This document shows positions 44,261 through 54,198 of a stretch of DNA of 64,000 nt, piece after piece (positions within the stretch are counted from its first letter, which is position 1; every line of letters begins with the position of its first letter). A model generated the notes under the pieces. That model was not told the origin of the DNA. It ran no database searches and saw only the letters and a list, made by a program, of their open reading frames with translations. Where the stretch lies: NCBI RefSeq assembly GCF_013366925.1, contig NZ_JAALDK010000001.1, positions 6,384,001 to 6,448,000 on the forward strand. The letters are read 5' to 3'. A program made the position numbers and the translations under genes. This DNA comes from Paraburkholderia youngii. Lineage in GTDB: Bacteria; Pseudomonadota; Gammaproteobacteria; Burkholderiales; Burkholderiaceae.

Positions 44261-44615
44261 ATTACCCGGGCGAGGTGTCTGCAGCGCTTAAAAGTGTGGT
44301 TTCGGTGCTTCAGGACAAACCCGCATTTAGCGCACGCTCTCTTGACCGTCGATAATGCAGAACGCAAGCTACTAACATATTAGTGGTTTATGAAGGTCTG
44401 GTTGGAATGGAGCCGCGGCAAAGAAACGCGGCGTATGACGCGAATGCGCACTCGCGCGACGCGAGAGGAGCGGTACCCGATAAAGCGGGGAAGGTATGCG
44501 CGCCGAGCAGGGAAAACCATGCTTGGCACACCTGAACTCGCTCACTAGATTCAGACACCCGGCCCAGCAAGCCGGCTTATAGATAGGCGCTTTTGAAGGC
44601 GTTTGGAGACTCGCA
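44261..44615. other. Leader region of the second binding-protein gene
   Basis: The 355 bases hold no convincing gene. A small dyad ACTAA-CATA-TTAGT lies at 44371-44384 in an AT-rich patch that could include the promoter. The rest, up to the start codon, shows nothing recognisable. Confidence 0.35.
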
Positions 44616-45776
44616 ATGAAAAAGACAAGGCATTGGGTACGCACCGGCATCGCGATGGCGCTGATGTGCGGCGCGGGGACGGCATTCGCGCAGGTGAAGA
44701 TCGGCGTCACGTTGTCGACGACGGGGCCGGCCGCGTCGCTCGGAATTCCTGAGAAGAACACGATCGCGTTGTTGCCGAAGGAGATCGGCGGCAAGAGCGT
44801 GCAATACATCATCCTCGACGACGGGTCGGACACCAGCAAGGCCGTGCAGAACACGCGCAAGCTGATCGACGAAGACCACGTCGACGCGATCATCGGCTCG
44901 ACCGTCACGCCGAATTCGCTCGCGATGCTCGATCCGGCCGCTGAGGGCAAGACGCCGGTGATCTCGCTCGCGGCGTCGGCAGCGATCATTCAGCCGATGG
45001 ATGCGAAGCGTGCATGGGCGTTCAAGCCGCCTCAGAACGACAGCCTGATGGCCGACGCAATCGCCGATTACATGCAGCACCACGGCGTGAAGACGGTCGG
45101 CTTCATCGGTTTCTCGGACGCCTATGGCGACAGCTGGAACTCGACGTTCGAGGCCGTCGCGAAAGCGCACAACCTGAAGATCGTGTCGAACGAGCGCTTT
45201 AACCGCACTGACGCTTCGGTGACGGGCCAGGTGCTGAAGACGATGGGCGCGAATCCCGACGCGGTGCTGATCGCGGGCTCGGGTACGCCGTCGGCGCTGC
45301 CGGCCAAGACGCTGAAGGAGCGTGGCTACAAGGGCAAGATCTATCAGACGCACGGTGTCGCGAACAACGACTTCCTGCGTGTGTGCGGCAAGGATTGCGA
45401 AGGCGAACTGCTGCCGGCCGGTCCGATTCTCGTCGTCGATCAATTGCCGGATTCGAACCCGGTGAAGAAGTCGTCGGAAGCCTATAAGAACGCCTATGAG
45501 AAGGCTTATGGCGTGGGTTCGGTCGCGACCTTCGGCGGTCACGCATGGGATGCCGGCCAGATGTTGCAGGCCGCGATTCCGGTCGCGCTGAAGACCGCAC
45601 AGCCGGGTACGCCCGAGTTCCGCGTGGCGCTGCGCAACGCGCTCGAAAACATCAAGGAGCTGCCGGTGTCGCACGGCATCATGAACACCACCGCGAACGA
45701 CCACAACGGCCTCGACCAGCGCGCGCGCGTGATCGTGCAGATCGTCGACGGCAAGTGGAAGCTGCAGAACGACTGA
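44616..45776 (+). CDS. ABC transporter substrate-binding protein (type 1), second paralogue
   Basis: The 386-residue product has a signal peptide ending at AFA (about residue 25) and QVKIGVTLSTTGPAASLGIPEKN next. It has the same lobes, Cys pair (RVCGKDCEG) and C-terminus (RVIVQIVDGKWKL) as the protein encoded at 43032. It is probably the main binding protein for the permease and ATPase genes that follow. Two hairpins in the 220-base gap after it may reduce read-through into the permease genes. Confidence 0.9.
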   Translation: MKKTRHWVRTGIAMALMCGAGTAFAQVKIGVTLSTTGPAASLGIPEKNTIALLPKEIGGKSVQYIILDDGSDTSKAVQNTRKLIDEDHVDAIIGSTVTPNSLAMLDPAAEGKTPVISLAASAAIIQPMDAKRAWAFKPPQNDSLMADAIADYMQHHGVKTVGFIGFSDAYGDSWNSTFEAVAKAHNLKIVSNERFNRTDASVTGQVLKTMGANPDAVLIAGSGTPSALPAKTLKERGYKGKIYQTHGVANNDFLRVCGKDCEGELLPAGPILVVDQLPDSNPVKKSSEAYKNAYEKAYGVGSVATFGGHAWDAGQMLQAAIPVALKTAQPGTPEFRVALRNALENIKELPVSHGIMNTTANDHNGLDQRARVIVQIVDGKWKLQND

Positions 45777-45842
45777 GACGATTTACAAAAACAACTAGCG
45801 GTACGCGCCTCTCGCGCAATCTGCGGTGCATGACGCCGCATT

Positions 45843-45906
45843 GCCATTGTGTTCGACGACAATGGCATCGACCGCCGCGCCGGGTCACGGCGCGGCGGTT
45901 GTCTTT
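45843..45906 (+). terminator. Two hairpins, possible partial terminator between binding protein and permease
   Basis: The first stem is GCCATTGT/ACAATGGC (arms 45843-45850 and 45859-45866). The second is ACCGCCGCGCC/GGCGCGGCGGT (arms 45871-45881 and 45889-45899), followed by TGTCTTTT. This suits partial termination that keeps the binding protein in excess over the membrane parts. Confidence 0.5.
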
Positions 45907-45996
45907 TCAGACATTGCAGATGGATGGCCGGCTACGCGCCGCGCCGTCACGACTGTTTCCCGGTTTTTCGTTTTCGACGCTTCAGGACGAGGAAGT

Positions 45997-47052
45997 ATGG
46001 ATCTATCAATCGCGGCGATCCTCGCGCAAGACGGCATTACGACCGGCGCGATCTACGCGCTGCTCGCGCTTGCGCTGGTGCTGGTGTTCTCCGTCACGCG
46101 GGTGATCTTCATCCCGCAAGGGGAGTTCGTTTCGTACGGCGCGTTGACGCTCGCCGCACTGCAAACGCAGAGGTTTCCCGCCACCTGCTGGCTGTTGATG
46201 GCGATGGGCGCAGCATGCTTCGTCGTCGAGACGGTGGCCGTATTGCGGCATGCTGAGCGGCGTCGTCATGCGGCGCGCACGCTGCCTGTGCTGGCAGGGA
46301 AGTACCTGCTGTTTCCGATCGCGGTCTACGCGCTCACGCGCGGCATCTTCCTGCAGCCGCTGCCGATGATCGTGCAGATCGCGCTGACGCTGCTGATCGT
46401 GATCCCGATGGGTCCGTTCGTTTATCGCCTTGCCTATGAGCCGATCGCGGAGGCGGCCACGCTGCTGCTGTTGATCGTCGCGGTGGCCGTACATTTCGCG
46501 ATGGTCGGTCTCGGCCTCGTGATGTTCGGCGCCGAAGGCTCGCGCACCAACGCGTTTTCCGATGCGACGTTCAACGTGGGCACGTTGTCGATCTCCGGGC
46601 AGAGCCTGTGGGTGATCGGCACCGCGGTCGTGCTGATCGGTGCGCTGTATCTGTATTTCGATCGCTCGATCTCGGGCAAGGCGTTGCGCGCGACGTCGGT
46701 GAACCGGCTCGGCGCACGCCTCGTCGGTATCGGCACGACGCAGGCGGGACGCCTCGCGTTCACGCTGGCGGCTGGACTCGGCGCCCTGTGCGGCATCCTC
46801 GTCGCGCCGCTCACGACGATCTACTACGACTCGGGCTTCCTGATCGGTTTGAAGGGCTTCGTGGGCGCGATCATCGGCGGTCTGGTCAGCTATCCGCTCG
46901 CGGCGGCCGGCTCGATTCTCGTCGGTCTGCTGGAGTCGTATTCGTCGTTTTGGGCCAGTGCTTATAAGGAAGTGATCGTGTTCACGCTAATCATCCCGGT
47001 GCTGCTGTGGCGCAGCCTTGCGAGCCCGCATGCCGAAGAGGAAGAGGAGTGA
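45997..47052 (+). CDS. Branched-chain-type ABC transporter permease (LivH-like)
   Basis: The 351-residue product begins MDLSIAAILAQDGITTGAIYALLALALVLVFSVTRVIFIPQGEFVSYGA, typical of LivH permeases. Its coupling-loop region is near FVGAIIGGLVSYPLAAAGSILVGLLESY. It is about 50 residues longer than usual because of an extra hydrophilic/hydrophobic stretch around residues 75-130. The ATG at 45997 has GAGGAAG upstream. The open frame to 45826 overlaps the hairpins and is not used. It ends in EEEEE, five bases before the next start. Confidence 0.9.
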   Translation: MDLSIAAILAQDGITTGAIYALLALALVLVFSVTRVIFIPQGEFVSYGALTLAALQTQRFPATCWLLMAMGAACFVVETVAVLRHAERRRHAARTLPVLAGKYLLFPIAVYALTRGIFLQPLPMIVQIALTLLIVIPMGPFVYRLAYEPIAEAATLLLLIVAVAVHFAMVGLGLVMFGAEGSRTNAFSDATFNVGTLSISGQSLWVIGTAVVLIGALYLYFDRSISGKALRATSVNRLGARLVGIGTTQAGRLAFTLAAGLGALCGILVAPLTTIYYDSGFLIGLKGFVGAIIGGLVSYPLAAAGSILVGLLESYSSFWASAYKEVIVFTLIIPVLLWRSLASPHAEEEEE

Positions 47053-47056
47053 CACG

Positions 47057-48841
47057 ATGAAACGGACCATGCAAAAGAAGTTCTTCTGGTTGTTCCTCGT
47101 GGTGCTGTTCGCTTTGCCGGTTCTGCCGCAACCGATTCATGTGCCGGAGTACTGGGTCACGCTGCTGAACTACATCGGTCTCTATTCGATCGTTGCGATC
47201 GGCCTCGTGCTGCTGACCGGTATCGGCGGCATGACGAGCTTCGGGCAGGCCGCGTTCGTCGGCATCGGCGCTTATGCAACCGCGTATCTGACGACGAACT
47301 TCGGTGTGTCGCCGTGGCTTGCACTTATCGCGGGCGTGATCGTGACTGCGCTGGTCGCGCTGATGCTCGGTCTCGTGACGATGCGCCTGTCCGGCCACTT
47401 CCTGCCGCTCGGCACGATTGCGTGGGGGCTCGCGCTGTTCTACCTGTTCGGCAATCTGGAGATGCTCGGCAAGTACGACGGCATCAACGGCATCCCGGTG
47501 CTGAATGTTTTTGGGATCAACCTCGAGTCCGGCCGCCATATCTATTACCTGATCTGGGTTGTCGTGCTCGGTTCGGTCGTTTCTGTTCAGAATCTGCTTA
47601 ATAGTCGTCCGGGTCGCGCAATTCGCGCGCTGCGCGGCGGTGGTCTGATGGCCGAGGCAATGGGTGTCAATACCGGCTGGATGCGCGTCGTGATCTTCGT
47701 CTATGCGGCGGTGCTTGCGTCGGTATCGGGCTTTCTGTACGCGCACTTGCAGCGCGCGGTGAATCCGACGCCGTTCGGGCTGAATCACGGCATCGAGTTT
47801 CTGTTCATGGCAGTGGTGGGCGGTGTCTCGCACGTCTGGGGCGCGGTGCTTGGCGCGGCAATCCTCACGGTGCTGCAGGATTATCTACAGACGCTGCTGC
47901 CGAAACTGCTCGGCGAGAACGGCAACTTCGAAGTGATCGTGTTCGGCATCATCATGGTGCTGTTGCTGCAGTATGCGCGGCAGGGCGTGTGGCCGTTCGT
48001 CGCACGCTTTTTCCCGCGTGGCCCGCGGGCGCATCTCGCAGACCACGCGGTCCCTCTGCCGCAGCGCAACAAGCCGCAGGCCGGCGAGGACCTGCTGACG
48101 GTGAACAAGGCGCGCAAGCAGTTCGGCGGTCTCGTCGCCGTGAACGATGTCAGCTTCGAAGTCAAAGCGGGGCAGATCATCGGGCTAATCGGACCGAATG
48201 GCGCGGGTAAGTCGACCACGTTCAATCTGGTGACCGGCGTGCTGCAGGCGACGAGGGGCGAGATCACGTTCCGCGGCGAGCGCATCGATGCGCTGAGTTC
48301 ACGTGAAATCGTTAAGCGTGGCATCGGCCGGACCTTCCAGCACGTAAAGCTGCTGCCGGGCATGACCGTGCTCGAGAACGTCGCGATCGGCGCGCATCTG
48401 CGAGGCCATGCAGGTGTGTGGCGCAGTGTCGTGCGGCTGAACAGCTCGGAAGAGGCGCGGCTGATGGCCGAAGCCGCTCGGCAGATTCGCCGCGTCGGCC
48501 TCGAACAGCATATGTATGACGAAGCGGGCAGCCTCGCGCTCGGTCAACAGCGGATTCTCGAAATTGCGCGCGCGTTATGCTGCGATCCGACTCTGCTATT
48601 GCTCGACGAACCGGCAGCTGGTCTGCGCTATCAGGAAAAGCTGCAGCTCGCCGATCTGCTGCGCAAGCTAAAGGCGGAAGGGATGAGTGTGCTGCTCGTC
48701 GAGCACGACATGGATTTTGTGATGAATCTGACGGACCGGCTCGTGGTGATGGAGTTCGGCACGCGAATCGCTGAAGGTCTGCCGCAGGAAGTGCAGCAGG
48801 ATCCGGCGGTGCTCGAAGCGTATCTGGGCGGGGTGGAATGA
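47057..48841 (+). CDS. Fused LivM-type permease and LivG-type ATPase
   Basis: The 594-residue product joins two subunits. Residues 1-320 are a LivM permease ([27 protein letters not shown], and [19 protein letters not shown]). About 30 linker residues follow, then a LivG ATPase from about residue 345, with Walker [10 protein letters not shown], signature [15 protein letters not shown] and Walker [11 protein letters not shown]. No stop or frameshift separates them. Fused forms like this are common in Burkholderiales. It overlaps the next gene by four bases. Confidence 0.92.
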   Translation: MKRTMQKKFFWLFLVVLFALPVLPQPIHVPEYWVTLLNYIGLYSIVAIGLVLLTGIGGMTSFGQAAFVGIGAYATAYLTTNFGVSPWLALIAGVIVTALVALMLGLVTMRLSGHFLPLGTIAWGLALFYLFGNLEMLGKYDGINGIPVLNVFGINLESGRHIYYLIWVVVLGSVVSVQNLLNSRPGRAIRALRGGGLMAEAMGVNTGWMRVVIFVYAAVLASVSGFLYAHLQRAVNPTPFGLNHGIEFLFMAVVGGVSHVWGAVLGAAILTVLQDYLQTLLPKLLGENGNFEVIVFGIIMVLLLQYARQGVWPFVARFFPRGPRAHLADHAVPLPQRNKPQAGEDLLTVNKARKQFGGLVAVNDVSFEVKAGQIIGLIGPNGAGKSTTFNLVTGVLQATRGEITFRGERIDALSSREIVKRGIGRTFQHVKLLPGMTVLENVAIGAHLRGHAGVWRSVVRLNSSEEARLMAEAARQIRRVGLEQHMYDEAGSLALGQQRILEIARALCCDPTLLLLDEPAAGLRYQEKLQLADLLRKLKAEGMSVLLVEHDMDFVMNLTDRLVVMEFGTRIAEGLPQEVQQDPAVLEAYLGGVE

Positions 48842-49617
48842 TGGACAACATGACAACGACCGGCGTGGCGGCCGCCGGACCGATTCTCGAGGTGGACCAT
48901 CTGTCGGTCCGGTACGGCAAGGTCGAGGCGCTGCACAATGCGGCGATCAAGGTGCGGGCGGGGCAGATCGTCTCCGTGATCGGTCCGAACGGCGCGGGGA
49001 AGTCGACCCTGCTGAATGCGATCATGGGCGCGTTGCCGCCGTCTGGTCATGCGAAAGGCGCGGTTTCGTATCAGGGAGAGGACGTCAGCTCGATGCCGGT
49101 GGAAAAGCGGGTCGCGCTGGGTATGTGTCTGGTGCCGGAGAAGCGCGAGCTTTTCGCTTCGATGACCGTCGAGGACAATCTGCTGCTTGGAGCTTACCGA
49201 CGCAAGCGGGCAGGAGAGCGCAACTTTCTCGATCAGCTGGAGCCGGTGTTCGAACTGTTCCCACGGCTGAAGGAGCGGCGCAAGCAGGCGGCGGGCACGC
49301 TTTCGGGCGGCGAACGGCAGATGCTCGCGGTCGGCCGCGCGCTGATGGGCAAGCCCGATCTGCTGATGCTGGACGAGCCGAGCCTCGGTCTCGCGCCGCT
49401 GATCGTGAAGGAAATCTTCCACATCATCAGCGCGTTGCGGCAGACGGGCGTCGCGACGCTACTGATCGAGCAGAATGCGCGCGCCGCATTGCAAATCTCG
49501 GACTACGGCTATGTGCTGGAGACCGGTGAGCTGGCGCTGGAGGGACCAGCGACCGACCTCGCGCAGAATCCTCGCGTGATCGAAACCTATCTCGGCCTGG
49601 CTAAAAAGGTCGCATAA
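48838..49617 (+). CDS. Branched-chain-type ABC transporter ATPase (LivF-like)
   Basis: The 259-residue product has an intact Walker A (GPNGAGKST), [22 protein letters not shown], signature [15 protein letters not shown] and Walker [14 protein letters not shown]. It completes the second importer (binding protein, LivH, LivM-LivG, LivF). Two ATG codons in tandem (48838 and 48841) overlap the previous stop. The operon is closed by the parS-bearing terminator. Confidence 0.92.
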   Translation: MMDNMTTTGVAAAGPILEVDHLSVRYGKVEALHNAAIKVRAGQIVSVIGPNGAGKSTLLNAIMGALPPSGHAKGAVSYQGEDVSSMPVEKRVALGMCLVPEKRELFASMTVEDNLLLGAYRRKRAGERNFLDQLEPVFELFPRLKERRKQAAGTLSGGERQMLAVGRALMGKPDLLMLDEPSLGLAPLIVKEIFHIISALRQTGVATLLIEQNARAALQISDYGYVLETGELALEGPATDLAQNPRVIETYLGLAKKVA

Positions 49618-49652
49618 ACGCGCACTTTTTCGGCGATCGCTGTGTTTGAAGG

Positions 49653-49685
49653 CGGTGTGTTTCACGTGAAACACACCGTTTTTTT
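49653..49685 (+). terminator. Terminator of the second importer operon, built on parS
   Basis: A perfect palindrome with 13-base arms (49653-49665 and 49666-49678, no spacer) is followed by seven T. Its centre is a parS site. It lies 36 bases past the LivF-like stop. Confidence 0.7.
49658..49673. promoter_or_regulatory. parS: parS centromere site 1
   Basis: TGTTTCACGTGAAACA is an exact match to the bacterial parS consensus bound by ParB. It lies 3.6 kb from parB and about 30 kb from the proposed origin. Confidence 0.93.
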
Positions 49686-49706
49686 ATGTTTCATCATTCG
49701 GACGAA

Positions 49707-49735
49707 ATTCGGGCCGAAACTTAACCCGTTATAAT
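49707..49735 (+). promoter_or_regulatory. Predicted promoter of mnmG
   Basis: TATAAT at 49730-49735 is a perfect -10 element 57 bases before the mnmG start. The -35 is weak (TTCGGG at 49708-49713, 16-base spacer). Confidence 0.45.
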
Positions 49736-49791
49736 TCGCCCATACATTTTCCTTTGAAGGCTCACGCGACGATCTGGCGTGAGATCCCGCG

Positions 49792-51750
49792 ATGCTTTTT
49801 CCCACAGAATTTGACGTAATCGTCGTCGGCGGCGGTCATGCCGGCACCGAAGCCGCTTTGGCGTCGGCGCGCATGGGCAATAGAACGCTGCTTTTGACCC
49901 ATAACATCGAAACCCTTGGTCAGATGAGCTGCAATCCGTCGATTGGCGGCATCGGCAAAGGCCATCTGGTCAAGGAGGTCGATGCGCTCGGCGGCGCCAT
50001 GGCGGCTGCCACCGACGAAAGCGGCATCCAGTTCCGCATCCTCAATTCGTCGAAAGGACCGGCGGTCCGCGCGACGCGCGCTCAGGCCGACCGCGTGCTG
50101 TACAAGGCGGCGATCCGCCATCGTCTGGAGAACCAGCCGAATCTGTGGCTGTTTCAGCAGGCCGTCGACGATCTAATGGTCGAGGGCGACCGCGTGGTCG
50201 GCGCCGTCACGCAAGTGGGTATTCGTTTCCGGTCTCGCGCGGTGGTGCTGACGGCTGGCACGTTCCTCGACGGCAAGATTCACGTGGGCTTGAACAACTA
50301 CACCGGCGGCCGCGCGGGTGACCCCGCCGCGGTCTCGCTGTCGGCTCGGCTGAAAGAGCTGAAGCTGCCGCAGGGCCGCCTGAAGACGGGTACGCCGCCG
50401 CGGATCGACGGTCGCACGATCGACTATTCGCAACTCGAAGAGCAGCCGGGCGATCTGGACCCGGTGCCGGTGTTCTCGTTCCTCGGGCGCGTCGAGCAGC
50501 ACCCGCGCCAGGTGCCGTGCTGGGTCACGCATACGAATCAACGGACACACGACATCATTCGCGGCGGTCTCGACCGTTCACCGATGTACACGGGCGTGAT
50601 CGAGGGGGTGGGGCCACGCTATTGCCCGTCGATCGAGGACAAGATTCACCGGTTTGCGTCGAAGGAATCGCATCAGATCTATCTCGAGCCGGAAGGTCTG
50701 ACCACTAACGAGTTCTATCCGAACGGGATCTCGACGAGCCTGCCGTTCGACGTGCAGCTCGAGCTGGTGCGATCGATGCGCGGTCTGGAGCATGCCCATA
50801 TCCTGCGGCCCGGCTATGCGATCGAGTACGATTATTTCGATCCGCGTGGGCTGAAGGCATCGCTGGAAACCAAGGTGATCGGTGGGCTGTTCTTCGCCGG
50901 ACAGATCAACGGTACGACTGGCTACGAGGAGGCGGCAGCGCAGGGCGTTCTGGCGGGCATCAATGCGGGCCTGTTCGTGCAAGGCAAGGAAGCATGGTGC
51001 CCGCGGCGCGACCAGGCTTATCTCGGCGTCCTCGTCGACGATCTGGTCACGCGCGGGGTGTCCGAGCCGTACCGGATGTTCACGAGCCGTGCGGAGTACC
51101 GTCTGAGCTTGCGCGAGGACAATGCCGACATGCGGTTGACGGAGATCGGGCGCGAGCTCGGTGTAGTCGATGACGCCCGCTGGGACGCCTTCAGTCGCAA
51201 GCGTGACGCTGTTTCACGTGAAACACAGCGCTTGCGTTCAACCTGGGTCAATCCTAAGACCTTATCCGCGGAACAAGCCACCGCATTGCTCGGCAAGCCG
51301 ATCGACCACGAATACAGTCTCGCGGACTTGCTGCGTCGTCCGGGTGTCAGCTACGACGGCGTCTGCGCGCTGCGCGATGGCACTTGTGGCGCGCCTGAAG
51401 CACTAGCGGAAGACCCCGTGCTGCTCGCGCAGATTAAGGAGCAGATCGAAATCGGCGTCAAATATCAAGGCTATATCGACCGACAGGCCGGTGAGATCGA
51501 ACGCAACGAGGCGCAAGAGAATACCCGTCTGCCCGAAGGGCTGGACTACACCGAGGTGCGTGGACTGTCGTTCGAAGCCCGCCAGAAGCTGATGCAGTTC
51601 CGGCCGGAAACGATCGGCCAGGCGTCGCGTATTTCGGGCATCACGCCTGCCGCGATCTCGCTGCTGATGGTCCATCTGAAGCGTGGCCTCGGGCGTCGCC
51701 CGTCGAAACCTGCCGAGCCCGGCGCCGACAGCTCGCCGGTGGTGCAATGA
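49792..51750 (+). CDS. mnmG: tRNA uridine-34 carboxymethylaminomethylation enzyme MnmG (GidA)
   Basis: With MnmE, MnmG makes the cmnm5U34 wobble modification of tRNA using FAD, NADH and methylene-tetrahydrofolate. The 652-residue product has the FAD motif [19 protein letters not shown] near residue 7, [23 protein letters not shown], and the C-terminal helical domain ([21 protein letters not shown]). A parS site lies inside the gene and encodes Val-Ser-Arg-Glu-Thr (near residue 474). rsmG overlaps its end by four bases. Confidence 0.97.
   Translation: MLFPTEFDVIVVGGGHAGTEAALASARMGNRTLLLTHNIETLGQMSCNPSIGGIGKGHLVKEVDALGGAMAAATDESGIQFRILNSSKGPAVRATRAQADRVLYKAAIRHRLENQPNLWLFQQAVDDLMVEGDRVVGAVTQVGIRFRSRAVVLTAGTFLDGKIHVGLNNYTGGRAGDPAAVSLSARLKELKLPQGRLKTGTPPRIDGRTIDYSQLEEQPGDLDPVPVFSFLGRVEQHPRQVPCWVTHTNQRTHDIIRGGLDRSPMYTGVIEGVGPRYCPSIEDKIHRFASKESHQIYLEPEGLTTNEFYPNGISTSLPFDVQLELVRSMRGLEHAHILRPGYAIEYDYFDPRGLKASLETKVIGGLFFAGQINGTTGYEEAAAQGVLAGINAGLFVQGKEAWCPRRDQAYLGVLVDDLVTRGVSEPYRMFTSRAEYRLSLREDNADMRLTEIGRELGVVDDARWDAFSRKRDAVSRETQRLRSTWVNPKTLSAEQATALLGKPIDHEYSLADLLRRPGVSYDGVCALRDGTCGAPEALAEDPVLLAQIKEQIEIGVKYQGYIDRQAGEIERNEAQENTRLPEGLDYTEVRGLSFEARQKLMQFRPETIGQASRISGITPAAISLLMVHLKRGLGRRPSKPAEPGADSSPVVQ
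51210..51225. promoter_or_regulatory. parS: parS centromere site 2, inside mnmG
   Basis: TGTTTCACGTGAAACA matches the parS consensus exactly. It is within the mnmG coding sequence and is read as codons for Val-Ser-Arg-Glu-Thr. It is 1.55 kb from site 1. Confidence 0.93.
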
Positions 51751-52430
51751 CGGCAGCGCAAAGGGGAATCGACCAGCAGGCGTTGGCGTCATTGCTGGCG
51801 GACGGTGTCCGTGAACTTGGCCTCGAACTCCGCGACGTGCAGCAGCGCAAGCTGCTCGATTACGTCGCGCTGCTCGCGAAGTGGAACAGCGTCTACAACC
51901 TGACGGCAATCCGCGATCCGCGGCAGATGCTGATTCAGCACATCCTTGATTCGCTGTCGATCGTGCCGCACCTGGCGCCGCGCGGTCCGTCGTCGGTGCT
52001 CGACGTGGGCTCGGGCGGTGGCATGCCGGGCATCGTACTCGCGATTATGCTGCCCGATTGGACCGTCACGACGAACGACATCGTCCATAAGAAGACGGCA
52101 TTTCAAGCGCAGGCAAAGGCCGAACTGGGTCTCGCGAACCTGTCGGTCGTGACCGGCCGGGTGGAGACGCTGCAGCCTGGCGCCGAAGTACCGGCAAAGT
52201 TCGACGTAATCGTCTCGCGCGCATTCGCAGAACTCGCGGATTTCGTTACACTGGCCCGTCATCTGATTGCGGAGCAGGGCGCGATCTGGGCGATGAAGGG
52301 TGTGCGGCCGGATGCCGAAATCGCGCGTCTACCGGCGGGTGCCCACGTGGAACAGATCATCCGGCTGAACGTGCCGTCGCTCGACGCCGAACGGCACCTG
52401 ATTGAGGTGCGAGTGGACAGCGAAAGCTAA
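51747..52430 (+). CDS. rsmG: 16S rRNA G527 N7-methyltransferase RsmG (GidB)
   Basis: The 227-residue product methylates G527 of 16S rRNA. It has the SAM-binding motif [19 protein letters not shown], the upstream [13 protein letters not shown] stretch, and [16 protein letters not shown]. The start overlaps the mnmG stop (ATGA), the normal gidAB arrangement, and parA follows 70 bases later. Confidence 0.96.
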   Translation: MTAAQRGIDQQALASLLADGVRELGLELRDVQQRKLLDYVALLAKWNSVYNLTAIRDPRQMLIQHILDSLSIVPHLAPRGPSSVLDVGSGGGMPGIVLAIMLPDWTVTTNDIVHKKTAFQAQAKAELGLANLSVVTGRVETLQPGAEVPAKFDVIVSRAFAELADFVTLARHLIAEQGAIWAMKGVRPDAEIARLPAGAHVEQIIRLNVPSLDAERHLIEVRVDSES

Positions 52431-52500
52431 CGGCCACGCGGCCTCTAGGCACCCCCAACGATTTTCACTTCATCCAAGCAGCAAAAGGGACACACCAACG

Positions 52501-53292
52501 ATGGCAAAAATCTTCTGCGTTGCGAACCAGAAGGGCGGTGTCGGCAAGACGACCACCGCAGTCAATCTGGCCGCGAGCCTGGCAGCGCAGGGACAGCGAG
52601 TCCTTCTCATCGATCTGGACCCGCAAGGCAACGCCACGATGGGCAGCGGTATCGACAAAGCCGAATGTACGAACACGGTCTACGAAGTGCTCGTTGACAG
52701 CGTGTCGGTGGCCGATGCGCGCGTGCGGCCCGAGGCGATCGGATACGACGTGGTGCCCGCGAACCGTGAGCTCGCGGGCGCCGAGGTCGAGCTCGTCACA
52801 ATGCAGAATCGCGAGCGTCAACTTAGGACGGCGCTCGCTGCGGTCGAGGGCGAGTACGATTTCGTGCTGATCGATTGCCCGCCGGCTCTGTCGCTGCTGA
52901 CGCTCAACGGACTATGCGCCGCGCACGGCGTCGTCATTCCGATGCAGTGCGAATACTTCGCGCTCGAAGGGCTGTCCGACCTCGTCAATACGATCAAGCA
53001 GGTGCACGCGAACCTGAATCGCGACCTCAAGGTGATCGGGCTCCTGCGCGTGATGTTCGATCCGCGCATCACGTTGCAACAGCAAGTCTCGGATCAATTG
53101 AAAGAGCACTTCGGCGACAAGGTGTTCGACGCGGTGATTCCACGCAATGTGCGATTGGCCGAGGCACCCAGCTACGGGCTGCCCGGTGTGGTGTTCGACA
53201 GGGCGTCGCGAGGCGCGCAGGCGTACGTGCAGTTCGGCGTCGAAATGATTGAGCGGGTGCGCGCGCTGAATGACGCGCCCCAGGCATCCTAA
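52501..53292 (+). CDS. parA: Chromosome partitioning ATPase ParA (Soj)
   Basis: The 263-residue product is a chromosomal-type ParA with a deviant Walker A (QKGGVGKTTTAVNLAASLA), Walker B (FVLIDCPPALSLLTLNG), and no N-terminal DNA-binding extension as in plasmid type Ia forms. It works with ParB bound at parS to move the origin region. The ATG at 52501 starts MAKIFCVANQKGG. The longer frame from 52402 overlaps rsmG and is not used. Confidence 0.96.
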   Translation: MAKIFCVANQKGGVGKTTTAVNLAASLAAQGQRVLLIDLDPQGNATMGSGIDKAECTNTVYEVLVDSVSVADARVRPEAIGYDVVPANRELAGAEVELVTMQNRERQLRTALAAVEGEYDFVLIDCPPALSLLTLNGLCAAHGVVIPMQCEYFALEGLSDLVNTIKQVHANLNRDLKVIGLLRVMFDPRITLQQQVSDQLKEHFGDKVFDAVIPRNVRLAEAPSYGLPGVVFDRASRGAQAYVQFGVEMIERVRALNDAPQAS

Positions 53293-53310
53293 GCGGATCG
53301 AGGAAGCACG

Positions 53311-54198
53311 ATGAACGCAGTAGCAAGAAAGAAGGGACTGGGCCGCGGTCTGGAGGCATTGCTCGGCGGCACCGCGGATATCACCGAAGCAGCGGTGATC
53401 GATGGTGCGCCGAACGTACTGCCACTCGGCAAGATGCAGGCTGGCAAATACCAGCCGCGTACGCGCATGGACGAAGGTGCGCTGCAGGAACTCGCGGCAA
53501 GCATCCGCGCGCAAGGGCTGATGCAGCCGATTCTCGTGCGTCCGATCGCGGCGGATCGCTACGAGATCATCGCGGGCGAGCGGCGTTTTCGCGCAGCGCG
53601 ACTCGCAGGCCTCGATGAGGTGCCGGTGCTCGTGAAGGACGTGCCCGATCAGGCCGCCGCGGCGATGGCGCTGATTGAGAACATCCAGCGCGAGGATCTG
53701 AATCCGCTCGAAGAGGCTCAGGGCATCCAGCGCCTGCTGGACGAATTCAATTTCACGCATGAGCAGGCGGCAGAGTCGGTGGGCCGTTCGCGCAGCGCGG
53801 TGTCGAACCTCCTGCGGTTGCTGAATCTCGCGACACCGGTACAGACGATGTTGCTCGCCGGCGATCTCGACATGGGTCACGCTCGCGCGCTGCTCGCGGT
53901 CGATGCCGCGACGCAGATCACGCTGGCCAATCAGGTCGTCAATAAGCGCCTGTCTGTGCGCGAGACCGAAAAGCTGGTCGCGATGACTACGAAAGTGACG
54001 CCGGCGGTCAAGGCGCGCGCGAACCCGGATGGCGGCCGCGACACGCGACGGCTAGAAGAGGAACTGTCGGACCTGTTGTCGGCGACGGTGAAAATCAAGC
54101 TCGGTCGACGCGGTCGCGGCCAGGTGCTGGTGGACTTTGGCGATCTCGACGCGTTGGAAGGCATTCTTGTCCGCTTGCGCGGGAACGCGAACGTCTGA
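53311..54198 (+). CDS. parB: Chromosome partitioning protein ParB (Spo0J)
   Basis: The 295-residue product binds parS and spreads as a CTP-dependent clamp. The N-terminal ParB/Srx domain includes QPRTRMDEGALQELAASI and the CTP-binding region RPIAADRYEIIAGERRFRAARLAG. The central helix-turn-helix is near FTHEQAAESVGRSRSAVSNLLRLL, and the C-terminal dimerisation domain ends VRLRGNANV. It follows parA by 18 bases. Two parS sites lie upstream in this window. Confidence 0.97.
   Translation: MNAVARKKGLGRGLEALLGGTADITEAAVIDGAPNVLPLGKMQAGKYQPRTRMDEGALQELAASIRAQGLMQPILVRPIAADRYEIIAGERRFRAARLAGLDEVPVLVKDVPDQAAAAMALIENIQREDLNPLEEAQGIQRLLDEFNFTHEQAAESVGRSRSAVSNLLRLLNLATPVQTMLLAGDLDMGHARALLAVDAATQITLANQVVNKRLSVRETEKLVAMTTKVTPAVKARANPDGGRDTRRLEEELSDLLSATVKIKLGRRGRGQVLVDFGDLDALEGILVRLRGNANV

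Noticed and set aside
44371..44384. Dyad ACTAA-CATA-TTAGT upstream of the second binding-protein gene
   Set aside because: It is too short and AT-rich to separate from chance, so it is noted only within the leader region.
47057..48841. Possible frameshift or sequencing error joining permease and ATPase
   Set aside because: Both domains are complete, the frame is open throughout, and such fusions are known in this bacterial group.
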